Under the pieces are notes generated by a model that saw only the letters and a program-made list of their open reading frames with translations, was not told where the DNA came from and ran no database searches. A DNA stretch of 64,000 nt from Roseiarcus sp963822215 (GTDB lineage Bacteria > Pseudomonadota > Alphaproteobacteria > Rhizobiales > Beijerinckiaceae), in assembly GCA_963822215.1 (NCBI GenBank), contig CAWGGX010000004.1, positions 806,001 through 870,000 of the forward strand, in the 5' to 3' direction. The position numbers and the translations under genes are program-made. Below, piece after piece: positions 42,905-51,931 of the stretch; position 1 is the stretch's first letter; every line of letters starts with the position of its first letter.

Positions 42905-45052
42905 TCAGGGTCCGTCGTTGTTGCGCGCGAAACCGCGCCAGTTGAAGAGACCTCCGGCTGCGCGTTGAGTTTCGACGATCGCCTTCAGGCGCTCCGCGAA
43001 CCGAGGATCCTGGAGATCCTTCGAGACCAGCTGTTCGAGTCTCTGGAAGATCTTGTCGTGTTCTTCGATCCGAAGGCCGCGCAGCTTAGGCAGGATTCGG
43101 AACTCGATCTGATCGACCAAGGCCATTTCGAGCCCGTCGTCCCGATGTCCGTGTTCTGGATAGTTCGCGACGTAGGCCAAAATGGATGCGTTGAGGCGAT
43201 GACCAAACGGTCGACCGCAGTCTTCCATGATGCGTGCAAGGTCTCCAATTGCCCGGCGCGCCGTGTCTTCTGCGGCTCCTTCCAATTGATCGATCGACTT
43301 CACCCACTTGCGCCACTCCCTGAACGAACGATGTCCAGCTACGATCTCGGGCTCGCGGACCTGCTGCTGCTTCTTGAAAACCTGAGGCGCAGTGAATTGC
43401 ATGATGTTGCTGCGATCCAGCACCTTATCGGAGAGCGACTGCGTGCTCTCATCGTCATTCATGGTGCCGACGAACAGCATGTTGTGCGGTGGGAACAGCT
43501 TAATTGAGCCCTTCTCGCTCCCCCTGATGTCGATTGAAATCCAAGAGTCTCGTCGACGGTTTTCATCGTCACTCTTGGGGTCTATCGGAGAATACGGCGG
43601 TCGTATCTCCAGGCGGCTGAGGAACTCAGAGAAGTAATACTCTACCCGAGCCAGATTCATCTCATCCAGGAGTACCAAGACCATCCGATCAACGAACTCT
43701 CGGTTGGACAAGCCCGACGTTTTGTACGGATCTAGTTGGACAAGAGCGCGCGCGAGATCGGTCGCGCGGTACCGCTTCTCGATATAGTTGTAGAACCCGA
43801 GCAAGTCCTGCGGGCTGTCCCACCTCGGTTCGACGGAGATCGGGAGGAATCCAATTCCCATCGCTTCGGCATAACGCCTAGGCAGCAGGCTCTTGCCGGT
43901 TCCGGATACGCCCGCAAGGACTGTGAGTTGTGAAATGTCGTTGATTTTTAGCGCTGTATGAAAGGATGTTACAGTGCGGGAATCGTAGGAAAGCTTCAGT
44001 TCCCTAAGGTATACTCCAACCTCATGGAGCGCCTCCGCCTCTTTTTGAGCCCCCCGCGGCGCAAGGACCGGACCTTGCAGCAGGGTCGGGAGCAGCTTGA
44101 GGTCCTCGATCGGGGCCGCCGACTCATTCGGCCCACCTATTGCCGCGCCCGTGAGTTTTTCGATTTCACGTTCTAAGATGTTCTTCCGCGTCATCAAGCC
44201 CACTACTTGGTTGGAGATGTCTTGATGAGTGACCTGGACTTTTTGAGCTTCCGTGTTCACCGCTTCCAAGGACCGTCTTGACACGTTGAGTTCGCCCGCC
44301 ACGCGCACAAGTTCAGCTTCAGCATCGTCTTTTTGCGATCTCGCGGTAGCCAAGGCCGCGCGGGCGCTGTCCGCCTCCACAGCGAAAGCCTCCTTGCGGG
44401 CACTCAGCTCAGCGATTTCGTTCCGAGCCGCAGCCAGCATTCCAAGTTCGCCGCGCTTACTCTGTAGTTCTTCATCAAGTTTGTCGCAGGCGGCCTGAAG
44501 CCCGTCGATTTTCTTCTGCAACCCTTCAACCTCCTCAGGCGCCTTCGACGCCATCGAAGCCAATTCCCACTTCAGGCGTTGGATTTCCGCCGCGAGCCGT
44601 TCGCACTCGGATTTCCTGGCAACCAATTCCTCCTCAGCAACCGCCAACTCCGAGCGAGAGTCCGCGAGCTTGTCCTGTAGGACCGCCAATTCGGTTGCGG
44701 AGTTGGCGGCGGCCTGCTTGGTCTCCTCGATCTGTTTCCTGGCGTCAGACAGCCCGGCGAGTTCGAGGCGGGGGGCAACCAAACGTTCCTCGATTGCAGC
44801 GGTTTCCGCGACGATGCGATCGCGCTGCTCAAGCTTCTTGTTCGCCTCCGCAATTTCCGATTCCTTGCGCATCAATTCAGCCTGCCTGACCGCCAACTGC
44901 TCTCGGACATCGTGCAGTCGAGTGGCAGGGTCCAGCCGACGTCTCTGTTGCTCAAATTGTAAAACCGAAGTGATCGCCGTCAGCGCCGCGATCAGAGAGA
45001 AGGTCAGGAGCGCCAGGAGAAACGCTGGACTTGAAACAAAACCGTCAAGCAT
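42905..45052 (-). CDS. Membrane-anchored coiled-coil McrB-like AAA+ ATPase
   Basis: 715 aa. N-terminal transmembrane helix (FLLALLTFSLIAALTAITSV, about 11-30), then about 260 residues of continuous coiled coil (40-300). The AAA+ domain has Walker A GVSGTGKS (381-388), Walker B LVLLDEMN (459-466) and the McrB-type signature GTMNDDESTQSLSDKVLDRS (529-548). McrB proteins are GTP/ATP-driven hexamers that couple to McrC-like partners; the DUF2357 gene follows 2 nt later. The membrane anchor plus long coiled coil is unlike classical McrB, which carries a DNA-reading domain instead. It has its own ATG, 23 nt after the ancestral stop of the upstream gene. Confidence 0.82.
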   Translation of the reverse strand: MLDGFVSSPAFLLALLTFSLIAALTAITSVLQFEQQRRRLDPATRLHDVREQLAVRQAELMRKESEIAEANKKLEQRDRIVAETAAIEERLVAPRLELAGLSDARKQIEETKQAAANSATELAVLQDKLADSRSELAVAEEELVARKSECERLAAEIQRLKWELASMASKAPEEVEGLQKKIDGLQAACDKLDEELQSKRGELGMLAAARNEIAELSARKEAFAVEADSARAALATARSQKDDAEAELVRVAGELNVSRRSLEAVNTEAQKVQVTHQDISNQVVGLMTRKNILEREIEKLTGAAIGGPNESAAPIEDLKLLPTLLQGPVLAPRGAQKEAEALHEVGVYLRELKLSYDSRTVTSFHTALKINDISQLTVLAGVSGTGKSLLPRRYAEAMGIGFLPISVEPRWDSPQDLLGFYNYIEKRYRATDLARALVQLDPYKTSGLSNREFVDRMVLVLLDEMNLARVEYYFSEFLSRLEIRPPYSPIDPKSDDENRRRDSWISIDIRGSEKGSIKLFPPHNMLFVGTMNDDESTQSLSDKVLDRSNIMQFTAPQVFKKQQQVREPEIVAGHRSFREWRKWVKSIDQLEGAAEDTARRAIGDLARIMEDCGRPFGHRLNASILAYVANYPEHGHRDDGLEMALVDQIEFRILPKLRGLRIEEHDKIFQRLEQLVSKDLQDPRFAERLKAIVETQRAAGGLFNWRGFARNNDGP

Positions 45053-45146
45053 GTCGAAAATTCCTTACGAGATATTCAATGTTGCTCAGATGTCTTGTCA
45101 GGCGCAGGCGGACCAGCGGGAGGATAATTCGCTGGGAGGTTCACAC

Positions 45147-45410
45147 CGTGCCTGTCCGGTTAACGCCCACACCCACCAGGGCTGGTGATGGTTATCAAAC
45201 CGGCCATGGAAATCCGCCAGAGCGACGATCTGGGTTTCCCCAGTCAGTCCCAGAGTTTCATGAGCTTTTTCCGTATGACGCGGCATATGCTGCCTATCTT
45301 GATCGCGCGCGTTGGCCTGTCGGCTTTGTCTGGCCATATTGCGGCCAGATCGCTCTGCACGTGGACGCATCCTACATCTAGGGGCTGTGGGCGTTAACCG
45401 GATAGGCACG
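45147..45410 (+). mobile_element. IS1595-derived MITE, copy 1 (264 bp)
   Basis: Terminal inverted repeats begin CGTGCCTGTCCGGTTAACGC; one mismatch between the ends (gataggcac versus gacaggcac). Flanked by a perfect 8-bp duplication GTTCACAC (45139-45146 and 45411-45418), the length made by IS1595 elements. The inside encodes a transposase N-terminal scrap (YLDRARWPVGFVWPYCG), so it cannot move itself. It replaced the last residues of the coiled-coil gene. Confidence 0.9.
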
Positions 45411-46898
45411 GTTCACACTTTCCGATTTCCGTAGAAGGTCGGATTTCGCTTCCAGCTTTCCCACCTCAATTCTCAATTGGTCTCTCTTTGAGTTTAGCGC
45501 GTCGATTGAAGCGTTAAGTGCTGCCTGCTGATCTTCTTTCACGTTGACTGCCGCAAGCTCTCCGCGTTTCGACTCCAGTTCACGGGAAACCTGGTCAAGC
45601 CTTGTCGAACCTTCCCCGATTTTTGCGTTCAGGTCATGTAATACACTATCCAGCCCGTCTTTGCTGCCGAGATCGCGCGTCAGTTGGTCGCGATTCGCCT
45701 TCAGCATTTCGATTTGTGCGTCGAGCGAGGAAATGGAGGCCTCGCGGTCGATGACGTCCTTCTGCTTTTGGTCGAGCTGCTTCTGGGCGTCCGCAAGTGA
45801 AGCCGACGCGTTTGCCAGGTCGCCCTGGCGTTTGGTTAGGGCATTCTGGGCCGTCTCGAGCTGGGCTTTGACCGTAGCGAGAGAAGCGTTCTGCGATTGA
45901 AGAAGATCATTTTGACCTCGCAGGGAAATCAGAGTCTCCTGCAAGCCGTCGTGCTGCTTGGTCAAGTCTTTAACTTGGTCTTGTAAGGCCACGACTTGGG
46001 TTTGTTGTGCAGTCAGATTGGAAATCGAATTCTTGAGCGACTGCTCCTGCTGGCCGAGCTTTGCGATGTTGTCTTCCATCGCCTTCCTACTTCGGTCGGC
46101 GGCCTTTGCCAAGTCGTCTGCTTGCTTGCGCAGGTCGTCGGAATGCGCTGCCTCCTGGGCCGCTTCATCGCGCCTTTTCTCGGCGATCTGCTGTTCATTC
46201 TGCGCGGAGGCCAAGGCCGCCTGCGTCGTATGGAGAGTGTTTGTCACCCTCTCCAAGTCGCCTTGCTGCGCTTCGAGAGTCGACTGCACCGACGACAATT
46301 TATCCTGCGCCAATTTGGCATCGGATTCAGCAGTTGCCTTCGATTGCCCTAACCGATCGACGGCGGCCTTAACTGTTCCCTGCTGACTCGTCAGACCGAC
46401 CAGTTCCGCCCGGATCGAGTCTCGTTGCTGGATGAGTCGCCCCAAATCGTCCTTCGCTGTGGCGCGATCGGCTTCGGCGCCAGTCTTTTCGGCTACGGCT
46501 CTGTGGGCCGCTTCTTGATCGCCCTGAAGCTCCGCTCGCATCGCGTCCAGCTTCGCGGCTAACGCGCCCTGATCGGCCAGCCTGGATGCGAGGGTATCCA
46601 GTTCGGTCTGTTTCTTGCCGGTTTGGGATTGAAGATCGGCGATCTTGCTTTCGAGGTTTGATTTTGACGCCAGCAGACCATCCAGCTTGCTTTGGTCGAG
46701 GGTGACTTGGCGAGCGCGTTCAATGATCTGTTCATTCGCGGCCGCGAAAACTCGCTCCTTGTCTATAAGGGCGATCAACGCAAACAGGTTGAGGAGAATG
46801 AGGACCAGGCCCGCAGCGATCGCTATTCCTGCCACCTTCGAAAAACGGTCGACCCCTGCTCCCTCAATTCGGGCGGAGGTCGGATTCAATTCGGTCAA
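45378..46898 (-). CDS. Membrane-anchored coiled-coil protein of the defence-like operon
   Basis: 506 aa. One transmembrane helix near the N-terminus (AGIAIAAGLVLILLNLFALI, about 23-42), then over 430 residues of uninterrupted coiled coil (heptad-like, rich in Q, A, D, L, K). No enzymatic domain. The start is TTG. Both ends are altered by MITEs. One inserted 2 nt upstream of the TTG, separating it from GGAG in the helicase gene. The other replaced its C-terminus; without it the protein would end NLPANYPPAGPPAPDKTSEQ-H (516 aa in all, stop at 45076). It parallels the McrB-like neighbour, suggesting paired membrane filaments. Confidence 0.78.
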   Translation of the reverse strand: MTELNPTSARIEGAGVDRFSKVAGIAIAAGLVLILLNLFALIALIDKERVFAAANEQIIERARQVTLDQSKLDGLLASKSNLESKIADLQSQTGKKQTELDTLASRLADQGALAAKLDAMRAELQGDQEAAHRAVAEKTGAEADRATAKDDLGRLIQQRDSIRAELVGLTSQQGTVKAAVDRLGQSKATAESDAKLAQDKLSSVQSTLEAQQGDLERVTNTLHTTQAALASAQNEQQIAEKRRDEAAQEAAHSDDLRKQADDLAKAADRSRKAMEDNIAKLGQQEQSLKNSISNLTAQQTQVVALQDQVKDLTKQHDGLQETLISLRGQNDLLQSQNASLATVKAQLETAQNALTKRQGDLANASASLADAQKQLDQKQKDVIDREASISSLDAQIEMLKANRDQLTRDLGSKDGLDSVLHDLNAKIGEGSTRLDQVSRELESKRGELAAVNVKEDQQAALNASIDALNSKRDQLRIEVGKLEAKSDLLRKSESVNRAYPVNAHSP

Positions 46899-46900
46899 GG

Positions 46901-47163
46901 CGTGCCTGTCCGGTTAACGCCCACACCCCCTAGATATAGGGTGCGCTCACGTGCAGAGCGATCTGGCCGCAACATGGCCAGACTAAGCCGACAGGCCAAC
47001 ACGCGCGATCAAGATAGGCAGCATATGCCGGATTCATCGGAAAAAGCTCCTGAAACTCTGGAGGAACCGGGGAAACCCAGATCGTCGCTCTGGCGGATTT
47101 CCATGGCCCGTTTGATAACCGTCACTAGCCTTGGTAGGTGTGGGCGTTAACCGGACAGGCACG
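46901..47163 (-). mobile_element. IS1595-derived MITE, copy 2 (263 bp)
   Basis: Same element as at 45147-45410 but inverted, close to 90% identical by eye, with near-identical termini (CGTGCCTGTCCGGTTAACGC). Flanked by a different perfect 8-bp duplication, GGTCAAGG (46893-46900 and 47164-47171), so it is an independent insertion. It cut off the last 11 codons of the helicase gene and separated it from the coiled-coil gene start. Confidence 0.9.
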
Positions 47164-50100
47164 GGTCAAGGCATGACTCCATGTCATAGTGCAATTCCGA
47201 GACCCAGAATCTTCGGACTTTCCAGCCGCGGGCCATTAGTTCCTTGTCACGCAACAGATCACTGATCTTCCTGTTGCCATCGAAATCGGTGTGAAACGCA
47301 CGACCATCGACCTCCACGTCGAGTTTTACCTCCTGTTCGAACAATGCGAAATCCAGATACTTGCTCCCGACCGGATGTTGGGGAATCGGATTGAGGCCGC
47401 GACGCCGCATCGCTGCATCAAGCCGACGTTCCCACTCGCTATCGAACCCTTCTCGGGGCGGCGAGAAAGGTGAGGTCGCGCGCCGGGCAAGATTGCGGAT
47501 GTGCGGTATGTCCGACTCCAAGGCGTAGCTCAGATCGCCAACGACAAGGCACAAGGCGCGAGCCCTGCTGATTGCAACGTTCAGCCGACGGCGTTCTCGC
47601 CTCAAGAAGTTCACAATGCCGAAGCCGGCGCCCGACGCGATGACGGGCGAGAACAGGACCACATCCGCTTCCCCGCCCTGAAACTTGTCGATCGTCGCAA
47701 CCTTGAGTGCGACCCGCGCCCGCTCTTCATCCGTCAGGATCTGCCTGGTCAGCCCCGAGAGACGAGCAACCTGTGTAGTGAACGGCGACAGAACCCCGAT
47801 CGAACCGGAAAACATGCGGTTGCGAACAAGATCGACAATGAGCGCGACGATCGCGTCTGCCTCGATGGCATTGATGTTTCCGCCATCCTCCCACCCAGGA
47901 CGCCCCTTGACGTCTCGCCATTCAAGGCCAGGCTTGTAGTCGCGTGGCAGCCTGAGATCGCCTTCGTCACGGCGCGCAACGAGCCGGCCTCCATAATATT
48001 CGTCGTTGATGTAGTCGACGATGCCGGGAGCTGAGCGGAACTGATCAGCCAAGAACATACTGCGGCTTACGGGTCTTTTCTCGGCCAGGTCGAACATTGA
48101 ATTTACGCTCTGCGCGATTGCATGACGCCGCCCTTTCGGAATGCCGGCGGCGTCCATCAGGGCGTGTTCCTGCTGCCTGGATAACTGCGGAATGAACGAG
48201 AGCTGCATGGGATCGCCGACAACGACCACGCGCTTGGCGCGCGCCAGCAAAGGGAGAGCGGAGGCGATATCACACTGGCTGCTCTCGTCGATCACAAGGA
48301 AGTCGAACAGGCCGGCAACCAGCGGCACTCGGGTAGGCACAGACAGCTTGCTGATCGCCCAGATCGGTCGATGGCTGAGCAGCAAACGAGCGTCTTCAGC
48401 GAGCAGCCTCTTGGATTTCGTGACGCCGTTGAATTCCATCTCTTTGAGTCTGTCGATCAGCGATTGTCGCCCGACCGAGTCGATCCGCGTAATGAACTCT
48501 GCAAACTTTTCCACAATCGACGACTGCACCATTGTCCTTTCTGGCGAGGCGGCATACAGCGCCGCCGATTGGGGGCTCGGAAGGGCCGCGATTTTTGCCC
48601 GCAAAAGCTCGATACGACGCCGTACTTCGTCCACGCCCGCGCCTTCAGGAACCGGCGTATCCGGGGATATCGTCGGACGACGAAACCATTTCGCAAAGGC
48701 GTTTAAGACTTTCCGCCAAAAGCTCAATTCTTCGACGCTTGTTGACCTTCCCGCAGGTTCAAAGAACAAAGAGCGTTCGATCAGCGTGGTCAGTTCGATT
48801 TCCAATTCCGCCCGCGTTTGGCGTAACGCCCGGTCTGAAGCCTCGATCTCCGCTGCCGCAACAAGGTCGTCGATTGGCGGAGGCAGCGTGCCAGGCCGAG
48901 GTTCGCCAGTGGACAGTTCCTTCAGCGCGGCCAGAAAATTCGTGTCCCTGTCCCCTTCGGCGTCGCGTCCCCTGGTCAGCACGGGATTGGTTCCGACGAG
49001 CTTCGATAGGCGTGCTTCGACCTCGTCCAGCGCTTGATGATTCTTCGACGCGAAAAGAACCGATTGACGTGACATGAAAATCGAAAGGAGCAACGATACG
49101 ACAACGTCGCTCTTTCCGGTTCCTGGCGGCCCTTGAATCACGGTCAACGGTCCGGTCGTCGCCGCCTGTGCGGCGTCGAATTGCCGATCCGTCATCTCTC
49201 TGATTGGCATCAACGGAATCGAAGCTTGCACATCGCCGACCCACGGGCGCGCTTCATTCCCGTCAGTCTCGGAGAACAGCGGATACAGGGCGGAACGCCG
49301 GAACTCCTCCTCGGGCCATGCGGCGATAGCATCCAAATCCGCTGCTGTTCCTTGAGAGAAACGGGCGTCCGTCGGCAAAAAGGTCGCTGCACAGTTGCGC
49401 AACCCGTCAAGGCCGAGAGGCAACTGGTCCGCCGGGTTCGCCGGCGAAAGGCCGCCACCACCAAGTTTGGCGAGTGCATTGCGCATTCGAGAGGCGATGG
49501 CGTCCAGATCACAGTCTTCGCCTAGCGGAAGCAACGTCTCGGTCAGGTCGTCCTCGGTCCACGACGTTGCGCCGCAAACCCTCTTCAGCCAGTCCGGGTT
49601 TATGACCGGGTCGGAGTCGCCGACTTCGATCTGAAGGTCATCGTTCGCTATTCGCCATGAAGCGGTGACAAGCAACGCGGGGACAAATTCGACTACATCC
49701 TTGGTATTGAACACCGATATCGGATATCCCAGCGCACAAATCCTCTCCTTTCTTTTCGCCAGCGCTTCGCGAAACTTCTCGGGCAATGATTCCGTTGCAA
49801 ACCGCAACTCTGCGTTCTTCCACCAGCACCCACGCACAGCCAAAAGCTGCCAGCCTTCGCCATGCCTATCTGCAAACTGGGTTACCTTGCCGCGTGGATC
49901 CGCGCGCTGGGTTGCAGCGTAGTAGGAAAGGAGCTGGTGCCAATAAGCGCCCAGTCGCCACGCGCCATCATCTGAGATGCGTTCTTCCGAGAGATCCAAT
50001 TCGGGCGGCGGCTTCGAGATATGACGTCCGGCCACCGCGAGCAGAGCCCCGGATTCAGCCTCAGGGCTACCTGGATTGGACGTGCCCTGCTTGCCGCCGG

Positions 50101-50311
50101 TGGGGGTATTGGCTCCCAAGAACTTGGCGAGCTTCCAGCGACCGTCCGCAACGATTGTAGCTTCGCCGCTTCCGGACAACGTATTGAGACCTTGCAGAAT
50201 ATCTACAGCGGTCGCGCGGATCCCACCGGTTCTCAAATGGTAGAGGATCTGTTCGGATGACGCCCCAGCCGGGTACATTTCCAGCAGTCGCCGGAGCGCC
50301 ACGACGTACAT
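47147..50311 (-). CDS. SF1 (Upf1-like) helicase fused to a Vsr/DUF559-like nuclease
   Basis: 1054 aa, first gene of the operon. A small winged-helix-like N-terminus (1-65) and an undefined region precede the helicase core: Walker A GPPGTGKS (394-401), IDESSQC (674-680), VVVVGDPMQLS (696-705), QFRS (757-760), TIDKFQGGEADVV (873-885) and RRLNVAISRARA (908-919). The insert 480-600 is helical. The C-terminus (955-1045) is a Vsr/DUF559-type endonuclease fold: FDSEWERRLDAAMRRRGL, YLDFAL, KLDVEVDGRAFH, with Asp987 and Asp/Glu998-1002 as candidate catalytic residues. Such fusions unwind nucleic acid and cut it, and are recurrent in anti-phage operons. The final residues come from a MITE; ancestrally it ended LDRIESDLRPN (stop at 46864). 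Confidence 0.85.
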   Translation of the reverse strand: MYVVALRRLLEMYPAGASSEQILYHLRTGGIRATAVDILQGLNTLSGSGEATIVADGRWKLAKFLGANTPTGGKQGTSNPGSPEAESGALLAVAGRHISKPPPELDLSEERISDDGAWRLGAYWHQLLSYYAATQRADPRGKVTQFADRHGEGWQLLAVRGCWWKNAELRFATESLPEKFREALAKRKERICALGYPISVFNTKDVVEFVPALLVTASWRIANDDLQIEVGDSDPVINPDWLKRVCGATSWTEDDLTETLLPLGEDCDLDAIASRMRNALAKLGGGGLSPANPADQLPLGLDGLRNCAATFLPTDARFSQGTAADLDAIAAWPEEEFRRSALYPLFSETDGNEARPWVGDVQASIPLMPIREMTDRQFDAAQAATTGPLTVIQGPPGTGKSDVVVSLLLSIFMSRQSVLFASKNHQALDEVEARLSKLVGTNPVLTRGRDAEGDRDTNFLAALKELSTGEPRPGTLPPPIDDLVAAAEIEASDRALRQTRAELEIELTTLIERSLFFEPAGRSTSVEELSFWRKVLNAFAKWFRRPTISPDTPVPEGAGVDEVRRRIELLRAKIAALPSPQSAALYAASPERTMVQSSIVEKFAEFITRIDSVGRQSLIDRLKEMEFNGVTKSKRLLAEDARLLLSHRPIWAISKLSVPTRVPLVAGLFDFLVIDESSQCDIASALPLLARAKRVVVVGDPMQLSFIPQLSRQQEHALMDAAGIPKGRRHAIAQSVNSMFDLAEKRPVSRSMFLADQFRSAPGIVDYINDEYYGGRLVARRDEGDLRLPRDYKPGLEWRDVKGRPGWEDGGNINAIEADAIVALIVDLVRNRMFSGSIGVLSPFTTQVARLSGLTRQILTDEERARVALKVATIDKFQGGEADVVLFSPVIASGAGFGIVNFLRRERRRLNVAISRARALCLVVGDLSYALESDIPHIRNLARRATSPFSPPREGFDSEWERRLDAAMRRRGLNPIPQHPVGSKYLDFALFEQEVKLDVEVDGRAFHTDFDGNRKISDLLRDKELMARGWKVRRFWVSELHYDMESCLDPCLSG

Positions 50312-50437
50312 GAACCAGGCTCCCCATCGACGCGACGGATTGCGCTCAAGGTAGCTACCACTGAGTTTCCATCCAGTAGCGCTCAGCGCTGGGATTTACG
50401 CCGCTAAGGGCAACGGTAGCAAGCGCGATCGACGGGA

Positions 50438-50969
50438 TTGGTTGCATTGCACACGATCGACGGCGTCGTGCAGCAGACGGCAGTGACGACGTTCGGACAG
50501 GTCGTCGCCACCGGCCAGCAGCTCGCCGTGATCACGCCGAACGGAGGCAGGCTCCAGGTCGAGGCGTTGGTCGCCAATCTCGACGTCGGCTTCGTCAAGC
50601 TCGGCCAGCCAGCCGTCGTCAAGGTCGACGCCTTCCCCTTCACCCGCTTCGGCGTCCTGCACGGGAAGGTAGTCAAGATCGCCTCGGCCGCAATTCCGGA
50701 GGAAGAGGCCAAGCGGGCGCTGGCCAACGCTATGGCCGCGGCCAGTGCTACGCAGTCCTCTCAGTCGGCCCCGAGTTCAGCCACAGAGCTTCGTCTTCCC
50801 GGTTACCGTCGCCCTCGACGAAACCGCCGTAAAAATCGACGACGCTGTCATCGCCCTCACCCCCGGCATGACCCTCTCGGTCGAAATCAAGACAGATTCC
50901 CGGCGCGTCATCGACTACTTGCTATCGCCGCTAGCCAAGGTCGCCTCCGAGGCCGGAAGAGAGAGGTAG
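50438..50969 (+). pseudogene. HlyD-type membrane fusion protein, C-terminal fragment with frameshift
   Basis: The first frame reads IDGVVQQTAVTTFGQVVATGQ, LAVITPNGGRLQVEALVANLDVG, then FVKLGQPAVVKVDAFPF: the barrel-sandwich and beta-barrel of type I secretion adaptor proteins. Near 50780 the homology moves to another frame (FVFPVTVALDETAVKIDD, ALTPGMTLSVEIKTDSRRVIDYLLSPLAK), which gives the true family C-terminus. The N-terminal half and start are missing. It is a remnant of a secretion operon broken by island insertion. Confidence 0.7.
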
Positions 50970-51280
50970 CGCGAAGCCGAAATGACGCTTTGCTGATTGA
51001 TCGAATGAAGCTCCGCAGGTGCGAAGCTATCGCGAAGTTGGGATCGGCCTTCGAAGCGATGTAGTTTCGCTCGATCTCGCGATCTGCGTAAGGGTTCGTG
51101 AACGAACCAAGACGGACCGGGAACGGCGGCAAAGGGACAGATAGGGCCCGTTCGCAAAGCCGTCTTGGAAGGGCCGCTTCTTGCGCAAAGCCGTCATCGG
51201 CCGCTGGGTGGGGTCTCCTCTCGATCCTTTCGCGAAAGCGCCATGATTGGGACCGCCCAGCGCGGATATTGGGCCACGAT
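50970..51280. other. Intergenic stretch, no gene supported
   Basis: 311 bp between the HlyD remnant and a leftward hypothetical gene. Only short overlapping frames without recognisable content. Confidence 0.35.
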
Positions 51281-51931
51281 CTAATGCAAGGTCGGACTAC
51301 TTCTCAGCATCCGCACCAACATCTGCCTTCGGGCATTGGAGCAAGCCAAGACGACGGCATGGATTTCGTGTTCCGCGTTCCTCGTCGCCTCGCACAGATG
51401 TTGAAGCGTCGTCTCCATGCCCTTGTCAGTCGCCAGTTGCGCTTCATCCGCAGCCAGGACCGCCACGGCTTCGAACAGCGCGCGCATCTGCCGGAGTTCG
51501 TCGAGACCACGCTGCGCCCGCTGCGGCAGGTCGATGATTTCCTCCCGCCCAAAAAGCCCCTCGCTGAAGCCGTCGAGTTCCTGACGCCGCATCAGCGCAA
51601 GCTCCGCCAAACTCGCGCGGGAGGGCGTGGTTTCCAGCGGCGAGAGTCGGAACGGCAATGCTCGTTCCTGATGGCGTGAAAGGCGGATCCACAAGCCCAT
51701 GCCCAGCGCGCCGAACAGTTTGTTCTCCTCGGCGATTGTGTCGAACGGCGGGAGTTTGCCGCCCCAAAGGTCTTGCACCGCTTTGATCGGCGAGGGCGAC
51801 ACGATTGGCGACCCGATGTTGCCGAGGAAGCGGGTCCGTACCTCGTGGAATGGGACAGGACACTTGTATTTTTCGAGCAGGGCGCGGACCTGCTCGTCAG
51901 TCACTGATGGTGGGTTGGTGAGTGTCGACAT
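51281..51931 (-). CDS. Conserved island-borne hypothetical protein
   Basis: 216 aa from ATG 51931; the open frame continues upstream but loses conservation. The opening (TDEQVRALLEKYKCPVPFHE, then VRTRFLGNI) and the C-terminal segment ATRNAEHEIHAVVLACSNA are features I recognise from hypothetical proteins on rhizobial plasmids and islands. No enzyme motif is seen. The protein is largely helical and probably soluble. Confidence 0.65.
   Translation of the reverse strand: MSTLTNPPSVTDEQVRALLEKYKCPVPFHEVRTRFLGNIGSPIVSPSPIKAVQDLWGGKLPPFDTIAEENKLFGALGMGLWIRLSRHQERALPFRLSPLETTPSRASLAELALMRRQELDGFSEGLFGREEIIDLPQRAQRGLDELRQMRALFEAVAVLAADEAQLATDKGMETTLQHLCEATRNAEHEIHAVVLACSNARRQMLVRMLRSSPTLH

Noticed and set aside
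45031..45381. A 116-codon plus-strand frame resembling a transposase start
   Set aside because: Its recognisable part is inside a MITE and is only a fragment of an IS1595 transposase N-terminus.
38874..50311. Identification as Zorya, BREX, DISARM or classical McrBC
   Set aside because: No MotA/MotB-like pair, no methyltransferase, no PglZ and no typical McrB DNA-binding domain; the gene set does not match these systems.
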